This document shows positions 28,476 through 38,209 of a stretch of DNA of 61,812 nt, piece after piece; the stretch's first letter is position 1; every line of letters starts with the position of its first letter. The notes under the pieces were generated by a model. The model did no database searches, had not been told where the DNA came from, and was given only the letters and a program-made list of their open reading frames with translations. The stretch comes from an uncultured Burkholderiales bacterium. GTDB taxonomy: Bacteria; Pseudomonadota; Gammaproteobacteria; Burkholderiales; Burkholderiaceae_E. The stretch lies in NCBI GenBank assembly GCA_903903975.1, contig CAIVAS010000100.1, positions 1 through 61,812 on the forward strand, read 5' to 3'. The position numbers and the translations under genes were made by a program.

Positions 28476-30962
28476 GTGACCAAAACCTGGGTTCCTCCTT
28501 CTCGCGAAGAAATCCTTGAATCGCTTCGCGTTGCCGATGCACCGTTGACACCGCAGGAAGTTGCGGAGCGTCTTGGAGTGACATCGCGAAACTTCCCGAT
28601 CCTTGAGAAGCGGATTCTCGCGATGGAGCGCGACGGTCAACTGCTGCCCAACCGCAAGGGTGTGCTGTTGGTTGCGACCCGTATCGAGTTGGTCGCCGGG
28701 CGCATCACCGGGCATCGCGATGGCTTCGGCTTTCTCATTCCCGATGCCGGCGGTCCCGATCTCTTTCTGTCGCCCCGTGAGATGCAAAAGGCGATGCATG
28801 GCGATCGGGCATTGGTCAGGCGCTCCGGAACCGACAGCCGTGGCCGACCCGAAGGCTCGATCGTCGAAGTCACCGATCGGGGTCAGCGAAAGCTGGTGGG
28901 CCGCCTGCTGATCGAGCGGGGACTGACCGTCGTGGTTCCGGAAGACCAGCGCATCAAGCATGACATTCTGATCGCGCCGGGCGATGCGGCGAAGGCGCAG
29001 CCGGGGCAGGTCGTCACGGTCGAGATCATGACACCGCCGAATATTCACTCGCAACCGATGGGGCGAGTGGTTGAAGTCCTCGGGGGCGTCGACGATCCCG
29101 GCATGGAAATTGAAATTGCCGTTCGAAAATTCGATGTGCCACATCAGTTTTCAGACGCTGCGCTGCAACTGGCTGCCAAGATGCCATCGCAGGTCAGGCC
29201 TGGCGATCTGAAGCGCAGGGTCGATCTTCGCGACGTGCCGCTGGTGACGATCGACGGTGAGGATGCCCGGGACTTTGATGATGCTGTTTATTGCGAGCCG
29301 CTCGAGAGCTCCGGGCGTCGTGCGGGCGGATGGCGACTGTTGGTGGCGATTGCCGACGTCAGCCACTATGTGACGCATGGCGATGCGCTGGACGCCGATG
29401 CGATCGAGCGCTCGACCTCGGTATATTTCCCGCGTCGGGTGATTCCGATGCTGCCCGAGAAGATCTCCAATGGCCTGTGTTCCCTGAATCCTCAGGTCGA
29501 CCGGCTGGTGCTGGTGGCCGACATGGTCATCTCGGCCACCGGTCAGATGAAGGCCTATCAGTTCTATGAAGCGGTGATGCATTCGGCGGCACGGCTGACC
29601 TATGACCAGGTCTGGTCGGTGCTGTCGGGGCGTGACCCTGCTGCAGCGCGACAGCTCGCACCAATCGCCGGGCATCTTCAGAATCTCTATGAGCTCTATC
29701 GCACCTTTGCCAAGGCGCGTGAAGTACGCGGTGCGATGGACTTCGAGTCGGTCGAGACCAAGATCGTCTGCGATTTCGCGGGGCGAATCGAAAAGATCGT
29801 TGCACGCACCCGCAATGATGCCCACAAGCTGATCGAGGAATGCATGCTGGCGGCCAATACCTGTGCCGCTGATTTCCTTGACCGCAGCAAGCATCCGGCA
29901 CTGTTCCGGATTCACGAAGGTCCGTCGCCTGAACGATTGACGCTCCTGCGTGAGTTCTTGCAGGGGCTGGGCCTGGCACTCGGTGGCGGCGATGATCCCA
30001 GGCCCTCCGACTATGCCGCGATTGCGGCGCAGATCGCCGGGCGGCCTGATGCGCAGTTGCTGCAGACCATGCTCCTGCGATCGATGCAGCAGGCGGTCTA
30101 TTCGCCTCACAACGTTGGTCACTTCGGACTGTCGTATGAGGCTTATGCCCATTTCACCTCACCGATCCGGCGCTATCCCGATCTGCTGACGCACCGTGCG
30201 ATCAAGGCGCTGCTCCAAGGCCGGCGGTATCAGCCGCCGGTGCCCTCGGATGAAGTGACCCAACGCACGCCGCCGCCGCGCGGCAAGCGCGGTGGCGCAC
30301 CGGCCATGCCGTCGGCGCGCAAGCTCGCACAAGCCGACGATCGTGCGCAGACCCGCAGTCAATTGAGTGCTGCTCAGCGCGAGGAGCTCGACCGCTGGGA
30401 GACGCTGGGCATCATCTGCTCATCGAATGAGCGCCGCGCCGATGACGCGTCACGCGATGTCGAGGCCTGGCTGAAGTGCCAGTTCATGCGCGAGCGGGTC
30501 GGTGAACAGTTCCGCGGCCGCATCACCGGGCTGGCAAGCTTCGGAATTTTCGTGACCCTCGAGGAGCTTTACGTCGAAGGCATGGTGCATGTCTCGGAGC
30601 TCGGCAGCGAGTATTTTCAGTACATCGAGGCGGCTCACGAGTTGCGCGGCGAGCGCACAGGGCTTCGCTATCGCCTGACCGACGAGCTTGATGTCCAGGT
30701 CTCACGTGTTGATCTTGAAGCCCGGCGAATCGAGTTCAGGCTGGTGCGTGATGACATGCCGCGCAGTGATCGAGCCCGCCCGGGTGTCAAGGTGCCAACC
30801 GTGGCCGAACTCGGCCCCGCGCCCGAGTTTGGGGTGGCGGGCCGAAAGGCCGCGCGTCCGAAGTCCGAGGGTGTCGTCAAGGCGCAGGCTGCCCGACAGG
30901 CTGCGCGTGGGCGCAACGGTCGCAAGGAAATGCGTGGCCCCAAGCGCAAGCAGGGTCGCTGA
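28476..30962 (+). CDS. rnr: Ribonuclease R
   Basis: The 828-residue 3'-5' exoribonuclease has an N-terminal winged helix (EEILESLRVADAPLTPQEVA), two cold-shock domains (GRITGHRDGFGFLIP), the RNB catalytic core with VTIDGEDARDFDDAVYC (the catalytic Asp cluster) and a C-terminal S1 domain (FRGRITGLASFGIFVTLEEL). It ends in a Lys/Arg-rich tail. It degrades structured RNA and helps trans-translation. An unusual basic insert (PPPRGKRGGAPAMPSARK) sits before the S1 domain. It starts at GTG 28476. Confidence 0.96.
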   Translation: MTKTWVPPSREEILESLRVADAPLTPQEVAERLGVTSRNFPILEKRILAMERDGQLLPNRKGVLLVATRIELVAGRITGHRDGFGFLIPDAGGPDLFLSPREMQKAMHGDRALVRRSGTDSRGRPEGSIVEVTDRGQRKLVGRLLIERGLTVVVPEDQRIKHDILIAPGDAAKAQPGQVVTVEIMTPPNIHSQPMGRVVEVLGGVDDPGMEIEIAVRKFDVPHQFSDAALQLAAKMPSQVRPGDLKRRVDLRDVPLVTIDGEDARDFDDAVYCEPLESSGRRAGGWRLLVAIADVSHYVTHGDALDADAIERSTSVYFPRRVIPMLPEKISNGLCSLNPQVDRLVLVADMVISATGQMKAYQFYEAVMHSAARLTYDQVWSVLSGRDPAAARQLAPIAGHLQNLYELYRTFAKAREVRGAMDFESVETKIVCDFAGRIEKIVARTRNDAHKLIEECMLAANTCAADFLDRSKHPALFRIHEGPSPERLTLLREFLQGLGLALGGGDDPRPSDYAAIAAQIAGRPDAQLLQTMLLRSMQQAVYSPHNVGHFGLSYEAYAHFTSPIRRYPDLLTHRAIKALLQGRRYQPPVPSDEVTQRTPPPRGKRGGAPAMPSARKLAQADDRAQTRSQLSAAQREELDRWETLGIICSSNERRADDASRDVEAWLKCQFMRERVGEQFRGRITGLASFGIFVTLEELYVEGMVHVSELGSEYFQYIEAAHELRGERTGLRYRLTDELDVQVSRVDLEARRIEFRLVRDDMPRSDRARPGVKVPTVAELGPAPEFGVAGRKAARPKSEGVVKAQAARQAARGRNGRKEMRGPKRKQGR

Positions 30963-30990
30963 TGTTCGGTTTTGATAGGGAAGTCGGCGA

Positions 30991-31722
30991 ATGCTGATAT
31001 TTGGTTTTCATTCGGTGACCTCGCGCCTGCGACAGGCTGCCGGCTCGGTCAGCGAACTCTATGTCGATGCCCGACGAGACGACGGACGAGCCCGTGATCT
31101 GCTGGCGCTGGCCACCAAACTCGGGGTCGATGCGCGTCGTGTCGACGTGGCGCGACTCGATCGCATGTGCCCGAGTCGTCGCCATCAGGGTGTGGTGGCG
31201 ATCGTCGAATCGCGCCCGCCGGTGATGGGTCTGGAGGACCTGCTCGACTCGATCGAGGGGCCGGCCTTTCTGCTGGTGCTCGATGGGGTGACCGATCCGC
31301 GCAATCTCGGCGCCTGTCTGCGAGTGGCCGATGGCGCGGGCGTGCATGCAGTCATTGCGCCCAAGGATCATGCCTGCCCGCTCAATGAGACGGCGATCCA
31401 GACCGCAAGCGGTGCGGCCGACAGCGTTCCCTACATCATGGTGACCAATCTCGCGCGCTCGATCGATGTGCTCGAGGATCGGTCGATTACCGTGATCGGT
31501 ACGGCTGATGGTGCCGAGCCCTCGCTCTATGAGGCCGACATACCGGCCTCGGTGGCCTGGGCACTGGGAGCTGAAGGGGTGGGGCTGCGTCGCCTCACCC
31601 GCGAGCGATGCGATCGACTGGTGTCGATTCCGATGGCCGGTCAGGTCGAGAGCCTGAATGTGTCGGTCGCAGCGGGCATCGTGCTCTTCGAGACGGTGAG
31701 GCGTACCCGAGCTGCCGCTTAG
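30991..31722 (+). CDS. rlmB: 23S rRNA (guanosine-2'-O-)-methyltransferase RlmB
   Basis: The 243-residue SPOUT enzyme has an L30e-like N domain (LIFGFHSVTSRLR) and the three SpoU motifs: LDGVTDPRNLGACLRVADG, LGAEGVGL and IPMAGQVESLNVSVAAGI, which form the trefoil SAM site. In E. coli RlmB methylates G2251 of 23S rRNA. It follows rnr by 28 bases, the classic rnr-rlmB pair. Confidence 0.95.
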   Translation: MLIFGFHSVTSRLRQAAGSVSELYVDARRDDGRARDLLALATKLGVDARRVDVARLDRMCPSRRHQGVVAIVESRPPVMGLEDLLDSIEGPAFLLVLDGVTDPRNLGACLRVADGAGVHAVIAPKDHACPLNETAIQTASGAADSVPYIMVTNLARSIDVLEDRSITVIGTADGAEPSLYEADIPASVAWALGAEGVGLRRLTRERCDRLVSIPMAGQVESLNVSVAAGIVLFETVRRTRAAA

Positions 31723-31727
31723 CGCCC

Positions 31728-31745
31728 CTGAGCGCAGCTCAGTTT
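31728..31745 (+). terminator. Short hairpin terminator after rlmB
   Basis: CTGAGC and GCTCAG form a 6-bp stem around GCA, followed by TTT. It lies just past the rlmB stop and overlaps the stop codon of the convergent nuclease gene, so it could act for both directions. The stem is short, hence only moderate confidence. Confidence 0.45.
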
Positions 31746-32338
31746 GAGCCCGAGCGTGGTTTAAACCCGCCTGGAGCATTGCGTTTCGTGCGCGTCCTGA
31801 ATTCCCACGGTGGTTCGGGGCTCGGATCGCGCCACAGACCGAGTCCCTCGGATCGCGCGTCGCGCTCAGCCTTCGCATAGCGTGCCGCGTCCTGATCATG
31901 CTGGTCGGACCTGTAGCGTTTGAAATGCCAGGCCATACCGGCCTCGACCTGCGCCAGTCCGGCATCCCGCCCTGATTTGCCGTCCTCCGACACGATCCAC
32001 ACCCTGGCAACGGTTCGCCCGAATACATCGAGCTTGACCGGCTCGAGCCGGATGCGCGTATCGCGCATGAGATCGCGCAGATGCTGGCGCGATCGGTCGG
32101 CGAAGGCTTGTGACTTTTCGGGCGCGTCGATGCCCAAAATGCGTACGCGGATCCGGTTCCCCAGATCATCACGCATCACAAAGGAGTCGCCGTCCTGGAC
32201 ATCGATACTCACCCCGTCGACAACCGGCGGGGCAGGGGGCTTAGCTGCGCTGAACCGGGCTGTCAGCAGCCCGGCCGCAAGGCAGGCGATCAGCACTGCG
32301 GCAAAGGCAGCAGTGCGCCTCGGGAGGGTCTTGTGCAT
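31739..32338 (-). CDS. Secreted thermonuclease-like (SNase family) protein
   Basis: The 199-residue protein has an N-terminal signal or membrane anchor (FAAVLIACLAAGLLTARFSA) and a staphylococcal-nuclease fold: VQDGDSFVMRD, RVRILGIDAPEKSQAFADRS and GRTVARVWI, with LAQVEAGMAWHFKRY near the end. The key Arg of RILGIDAPE and acidic DGDSF are kept, so it may cleave nucleic acids or be a binding variant in the periplasm. The C terminus is Arg/Pro-rich. It is convergent with rlmB. Confidence 0.85.
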   Translation of the reverse strand: MHKTLPRRTAAFAAVLIACLAAGLLTARFSAAKPPAPPVVDGVSIDVQDGDSFVMRDDLGNRIRVRILGIDAPEKSQAFADRSRQHLRDLMRDTRIRLEPVKLDVFGRTVARVWIVSEDGKSGRDAGLAQVEAGMAWHFKRYRSDQHDQDAARYAKAERDARSEGLGLWRDPSPEPPWEFRTRTKRNAPGGFKPRSGSN

Positions 32339-32460
32339 CGGTTTGAATGGTCCGGGAGTCGGTGTCGGCCTGCGCGAGCGGTAGGGCGTTGGCAGTGCGG
32401 CGGTCGGTCAGAGTGCGATTATCGCCGTGAATCGCAGCCTTCGATGGGCATGCAGGAGCG

Positions 32461-33039
32461 TCACCACACGCCAAGCTGCGTGCCGGCGGCGAGCAAAGCG
32501 CCGAGCTCGCTTGCGCGAGCAAGATCGGTCGGTGCAATCGACTTGGGCGCAGCGATGGCCTGAGGTGTCTGGGCGCCGGTCAAGACGATCAGCGCTTGTG
32601 CGATCGATTTCAGGCGCCACCCGGTGGCGATCCGATCGATCTGACGCGCCGCACCCTGGCCGTCCGTTCCGGCGCAGATCAGCGTTGCATAAGGGCGTCC
32701 GTTAAGGTGATCGAGTGCAGGGTAGTAGCTGCGTTCGAAGAAAGTCTTCATCGGTCCGGCCATCGATCCGAGGCACTCCGGCGTGGCAAACAGCAGCGCA
32801 TCGGCGCGCAGCAGTGCCTGGCTGCCAATCAGGTCGCAGCGGCAGGCGATGACGCTCACGCTGGATGCCACTGACACGGCAGTGGGCTCTGCATCACTCA
32901 AGGCCGCGCTTGCAGTCTGCCTGACCGCCTCACTGGCGCCTTGGGTGGCCGCGTGCACCAGCGATTCGGTACCGCCGGTGTAGGACCACCAGACGATCAG
33001 CAGGCGCTTTTGAGCGCAGGATGGATTCTCAGAGGCCAT
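32461..33039 (-). CDS. Flavodoxin/NAD(P)H-dependent FMN reductase-like protein
   Basis: The 192-residue protein starts with a flavodoxin-type phosphate loop (LLIVWWSYTGGTESLVHAA) and has the FMN-contact stretch ATPECLGSMAGPMKTFFERS typical of flavodoxin-like quinone or FMN reductases. Partner and substrate are not evident. It lies about 120 bases upstream (in its own direction) of the nuclease gene, which is probably not in the same operon. Confidence 0.75.
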   Translation of the reverse strand: MASENPSCAQKRLLIVWWSYTGGTESLVHAATQGASEAVRQTASAALSDAEPTAVSVASSVSVIACRCDLIGSQALLRADALLFATPECLGSMAGPMKTFFERSYYPALDHLNGRPYATLICAGTDGQGAARQIDRIATGWRLKSIAQALIVLTGAQTPQAIAAPKSIAPTDLARASELGALLAAGTQLGVW

Positions 33040-33139
33040 GGTCTGGTTTGCACCAATGGCTTAGGTCTTCAGGCCGGTAAACGGTCATAGGAAGGCTGCA
33101 CATGTCGGGTGATGATGAGGCCAGTTCAGGAGAACGCCG

Positions 33140-34946
<1,807 letters not shown>

Positions 34947-36638
34947 TCAGCTAAGCATCCAGATCAGCACTGTTCCGCCGATCGAAATCAGGATGTGTCC
35001 GAAGGCCACCGTGCTTGAGTAGCCGATGACGGCAACCGGGCTTTCCGAGCGCTCCTGAAGCGCGGCAAGACCTGCGGTCATGGTCTGCGCGCCGGCGAGC
35101 GCCCCCAACAGCAGCAATGGGTTGAGGCCCAGCAAATAGCGGCCCACCAGCAGGCCGACCAGTTGCGGCACGAGGGTGACCGCAATGCCACCGAGGAACA
35201 CTTGCAGGCCGATCTCGCGGATGGCATCAATAAACACCGGCCCGGCCTTCAGCCCGATCATGGCCACGAAGGCAGCCAGACCGATCGATTTCATGAACTC
35301 GATGGCGCCTGCCGGAATGAAGGCAAATTCGGGATGCGTGGAGTTTCGCCAGCCCATTGCGAGACCCATCAGCAGAACCGCGACGCTGCTTCCGAGTGCG
35401 ATATGAAGGCCGCCGACCGGTAAGGCCAGCGCGAGCCCCAGCAGCGCGCCGGTGAAAATCGCCAGCCCCAGTGCCACGAAGTCGGTGTGCTGGGGCGTAC
35501 GGGCGACATTGCCCAGGCGCTGCGCCACCCGCTCGACAGTGGGGGTCAGCCCGAAGAGCGTGAGCTTGTCGCCCCGTTGCAAGACCGTCCCCGGCGCGAC
35601 TGGAACGTCCTGGCCACCGCGCCTGATCGCTCGCAGGAAAACGCCTCTGATGAGTTCGGGGTCGGCGCGCAGCGCATCGATGGTCGTTCCGGCGATCTCT
35701 CGTCGGGTGATCTCCACGTCGAGGCTCGACTGGCCGATGTCCAGCAGTTCGCGGTCGAACACTTCCTCGGCCTGCGGCGCGAGTGTCCCGACCAGGGTTT
35801 CGTTCAGTCCGATCACGGCAACCACATCGCCGGCTTTCAGGACGGTGTCGGGTCGCGCCTCGACAATCGACGCGTCGCGCCGGATGCGTTCGATAAAGAG
35901 CCATGCCGGCTGCGCCATGGCCTCGGCCTGAGCAATCGTTTTGCCGACGACCGAATACGACGGATCCAGTCGATAGGCCCGCAACTCGAACATCCGCCAG
36001 GCGGAGGTGACGTCCTGGCGATCGCGATCCATCCCCATCGCGGTTTCGAGCTTCAGGGCCTCGGCCTTGAGATCCAGACGCAGCAGCCAGGGACCGATGT
36101 ACGAGCAAAAGAAGATCACCCCGAAAGTACCGAAGATATAGGTGAGCGCATCGGCGACCGGGATTTGCCTGATCAGGCGCTCCTTTTCATCGGCCGGCAG
36201 CGCAAGCGAACGGATCGCCTCGCTGGCGGTGCCGATCACCGGGGATTCGGTCAGCGCGCCCGACATCATGCCGGCGGCATAGCCGAGGTCGAGCTTGAGC
36301 AGGCGAGCCATGACGAAGGCGGTCAGTACCCCGGCGACCGGGATCACGACGCCCAGCGCCACCCACCGCCAGCCGCCGTCCTGGACGCCTCGCACGAAGC
36401 CCGGTCCCGCTGAATAGCCGATTCCGAACATGAACAGCATGAAAAGAAACTGTTTTGCGGTATCGGCAACCGGGACATGGAACAGGTAGCCGATGAGCAG
36501 TCCTGCGATCAGCGACCCGGTCACCGGCCCGAAGCCCACACCCTTGAATTTGAATTTGCCGATCCAGTAGCCGATGCCGATTGCAAGGAAGACCGGCAAT
36601 TCGGGATGCTGCGTCATATACGGCGTCAACCAGTCCAT
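34947..36638 (-). CDS. AspT/YbjL-type transporter with two TrkA-C domains
   Basis: The 563-residue protein has membrane halves at about residues 15-200 and 380-560, each with the Asp-Ala exchanger duplication signature (FMFGIGYSAGPGFVRGVQDG in the first half, MIGLKAGPVFIDAIREIG in the second). Two cytoplasmic RCK/TrkA-C domains lie between them (AGDVVAVIGLNETL and RGDKLTLFGLTPTVERVAQR). The layout matches aspartate:alanine antiporter AspT and its YidE/YbjL relatives; exchange of dicarboxylic and monocarboxylic amino acids is possible but unproven here. Confidence 0.85.
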   Translation of the reverse strand: MDWLTPYMTQHPELPVFLAIGIGYWIGKFKFKGVGFGPVTGSLIAGLLIGYLFHVPVADTAKQFLFMLFMFGIGYSAGPGFVRGVQDGGWRWVALGVVIPVAGVLTAFVMARLLKLDLGYAAGMMSGALTESPVIGTASEAIRSLALPADEKERLIRQIPVADALTYIFGTFGVIFFCSYIGPWLLRLDLKAEALKLETAMGMDRDRQDVTSAWRMFELRAYRLDPSYSVVGKTIAQAEAMAQPAWLFIERIRRDASIVEARPDTVLKAGDVVAVIGLNETLVGTLAPQAEEVFDRELLDIGQSSLDVEITRREIAGTTIDALRADPELIRGVFLRAIRRGGQDVPVAPGTVLQRGDKLTLFGLTPTVERVAQRLGNVARTPQHTDFVALGLAIFTGALLGLALALPVGGLHIALGSSVAVLLMGLAMGWRNSTHPEFAFIPAGAIEFMKSIGLAAFVAMIGLKAGPVFIDAIREIGLQVFLGGIAVTLVPQLVGLLVGRYLLGLNPLLLLGALAGAQTMTAGLAALQERSESPVAVIGYSSTVAFGHILISIGGTVLIWMLS

Positions 36639-36752
36639 GGATTCTCTGCCAAGCTCAAAAAAGTCATTTTATCTGCGGTTCGGACTCTGGCCGGAGAAGG
36701 ATAGACTCGCACCTCAGGACAGCCTGACCCGAACATCATCGGGGACCCCACC

Positions 36753-37628
36753 ATGACGCCCGTCACGACGATTTCTCTCGACTCCTGGACCCCATCCTGC
36801 ACGCCTGAGGACCAGGAGCGTGCCACCCGTGCGCTTGAGGCCGGCGGCGTGCTGTTCATGCCGTCCCTTGTCTTCGCGCTTCATGAAGACGAGCGCGACT
36901 TCCTGTCACCGGATACCGCTGGCGAGGGCAAGAATGTCAGCTTCGATGGCGCTCGCAATCGCTTGAGCGGCAGCAGCGCCGACGCGGCGTCGCAGCGTCG
37001 CCTGCAGGCCATGCTGGCGCGCTATGCCGCATCCAGCCGATCCTTGCTGGGCAGCCTCTTGCCGCATTACGCGCCGACCTTGCAGCAGGCACGCACCAGT
37101 TTTCGACCGGTCGAGATCTCCGGTCGCGATATTTCATGGCGCAAGGACGATACCCGTCTGCATGTCGACAGCTTTCCGTCGTCGCCGACCGGAGGCGATC
37201 GGATTTTGCGTGTCTTCAGTAACGTCAACCCGAATGGCCAGTCGCGCGCATGGCGTCTGGGCGAGTCTTTCGAGGCGGTGTCGCGACGGTTTCTGCCGCA
37301 GATTCGGGGTCCTTTACCTGGCGCCAATCAGGTCTTGAAAGCAGTGGGCGTCACCAAACGGCTGCGCAGCGATTACGATCATTTCATGCTCGGTCTTCAC
37401 GACCGGATGAAAGCCGACCTCGGTTATCAGGCCAAGGCCGATCAGAGCGATGTCGGTTTTCCGCCCGGTTCCAGCTGGATCGTCTACACCGATCAGGTGT
37501 CGCATGCCGCCATGGGTGGTCAGCACGCCTTCGAGCAGACCTTCCATTTGCCGGTGGCCGGCATGCTCGACCCGGCGCAAGCCCCGCTCGGCATCCTCGA
37601 GCGCCTGGTCGGCAGGACGCTGGTGTGA
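36753..37628 (+). CDS. kdoO: Kdo 3-hydroxylase (KdoO), Fe(II)/2-oxoglutarate dioxygenase
   Basis: The 291-residue protein matches the KdoO family that hydroxylates Kdo to Ko in lipopolysaccharide inner core. Seen are DISWRKDDTRLHVDSFPSSP with the metal His-x-Asp, the conserved RVFSNVNPNGQSRAWRLGE, and the distal His in TDQVSHAAMGGQHAFEQTF. The family is typical of Burkholderia and related bacteria. ATG 36753 follows GGGGA; it is divergent from the transporter gene across 114 bases that probably hold both promoters, though I see no convincing boxes. Confidence 0.87.
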   Translation: MTPVTTISLDSWTPSCTPEDQERATRALEAGGVLFMPSLVFALHEDERDFLSPDTAGEGKNVSFDGARNRLSGSSADAASQRRLQAMLARYAASSRSLLGSLLPHYAPTLQQARTSFRPVEISGRDISWRKDDTRLHVDSFPSSPTGGDRILRVFSNVNPNGQSRAWRLGESFEAVSRRFLPQIRGPLPGANQVLKAVGVTKRLRSDYDHFMLGLHDRMKADLGYQAKADQSDVGFPPGSSWIVYTDQVSHAAMGGQHAFEQTFHLPVAGMLDPAQAPLGILERLVGRTLV

Positions 37629-38209
37629 GCCCGGTGCCCCCCCGGCCTGTGGCTCGAAAGCCCCGGGCCGATCAATCAGCCCGGGCCACGGAGTCGATGC
37701 TGGCGAGCGCCGAACGCGACTTCGCGCTTGTCGCACGTGATTGGCTCGATGCCGGGCTGACCCATGCGAGCATCGACCAGCTCCTGCGTGCGGCCTTTGT
37801 CGACGCGGCCGTTGCGATGCTCGAGAACACCGGTAAAAAGCCGACGATCAGTGCAGTGAGTCTGGCGACCGGCTTGCATCGGCGAGAAGCCAAGCGGCTG
37901 ATCGATCGCTCGCCTCAGGCATCGGTGCCGGTGCCGGTATCGATGGCCAGCGCATTGATCGACCTCTGGCTCACCGATCGACGTTATCTCGATGCCAAGC
38001 GCCGGTCCCGCCAGTTGCCGCGCCAACAGCGCGCCCGGGGTGCCAGCTTCGAGCAGCTGGCCCGATCGGTCAGCCGCGATATCCATCCGCGCAGTCAGCT
38101 CGACGAGCTGGCCCGTCTGGGTCTGGTTCGAATCGACGGGGACACCGTGGCGTTGGCGCTCGAGCGCATCGACTCGAGCCTTCGCCGCAAGGCCTCTCCG
38201 CCGCTTTAG
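37625..38209 (+). CDS. DUF6502-like protein
   Basis: The 194-residue protein starts at GTG 37625, overlapping the kdoO stop. The segment GLTHASIDQLLRAAFVDAAV, then KKPTISAVSLATGLHRREAKRL, is the helix-turn-helix-like pattern I associate with DUF6502. ALIDLWLTDRRYLDAKRR and SFEQLARSVSRDIHPRSQLDEL follow. DNA binding is plausible but unproven. Its TAG shares bases with the stop codon of the convergent dsbD gene (4-base overlap). Confidence 0.65.
   Translation: MSPVPPRPVARKPRADQSARATESMLASAERDFALVARDWLDAGLTHASIDQLLRAAFVDAAVAMLENTGKKPTISAVSLATGLHRREAKRLIDRSPQASVPVPVSMASALIDLWLTDRRYLDAKRRSRQLPRQQRARGASFEQLARSVSRDIHPRSQLDELARLGLVRIDGDTVALALERIDSSLRRKASPPL

Noticed and set aside
35487-36413. 308-codon plus-strand open frame
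   Set aside because: It is antisense to the AspT-like carrier and is rich in Asp/Gly/Arg without membrane segments or domains.
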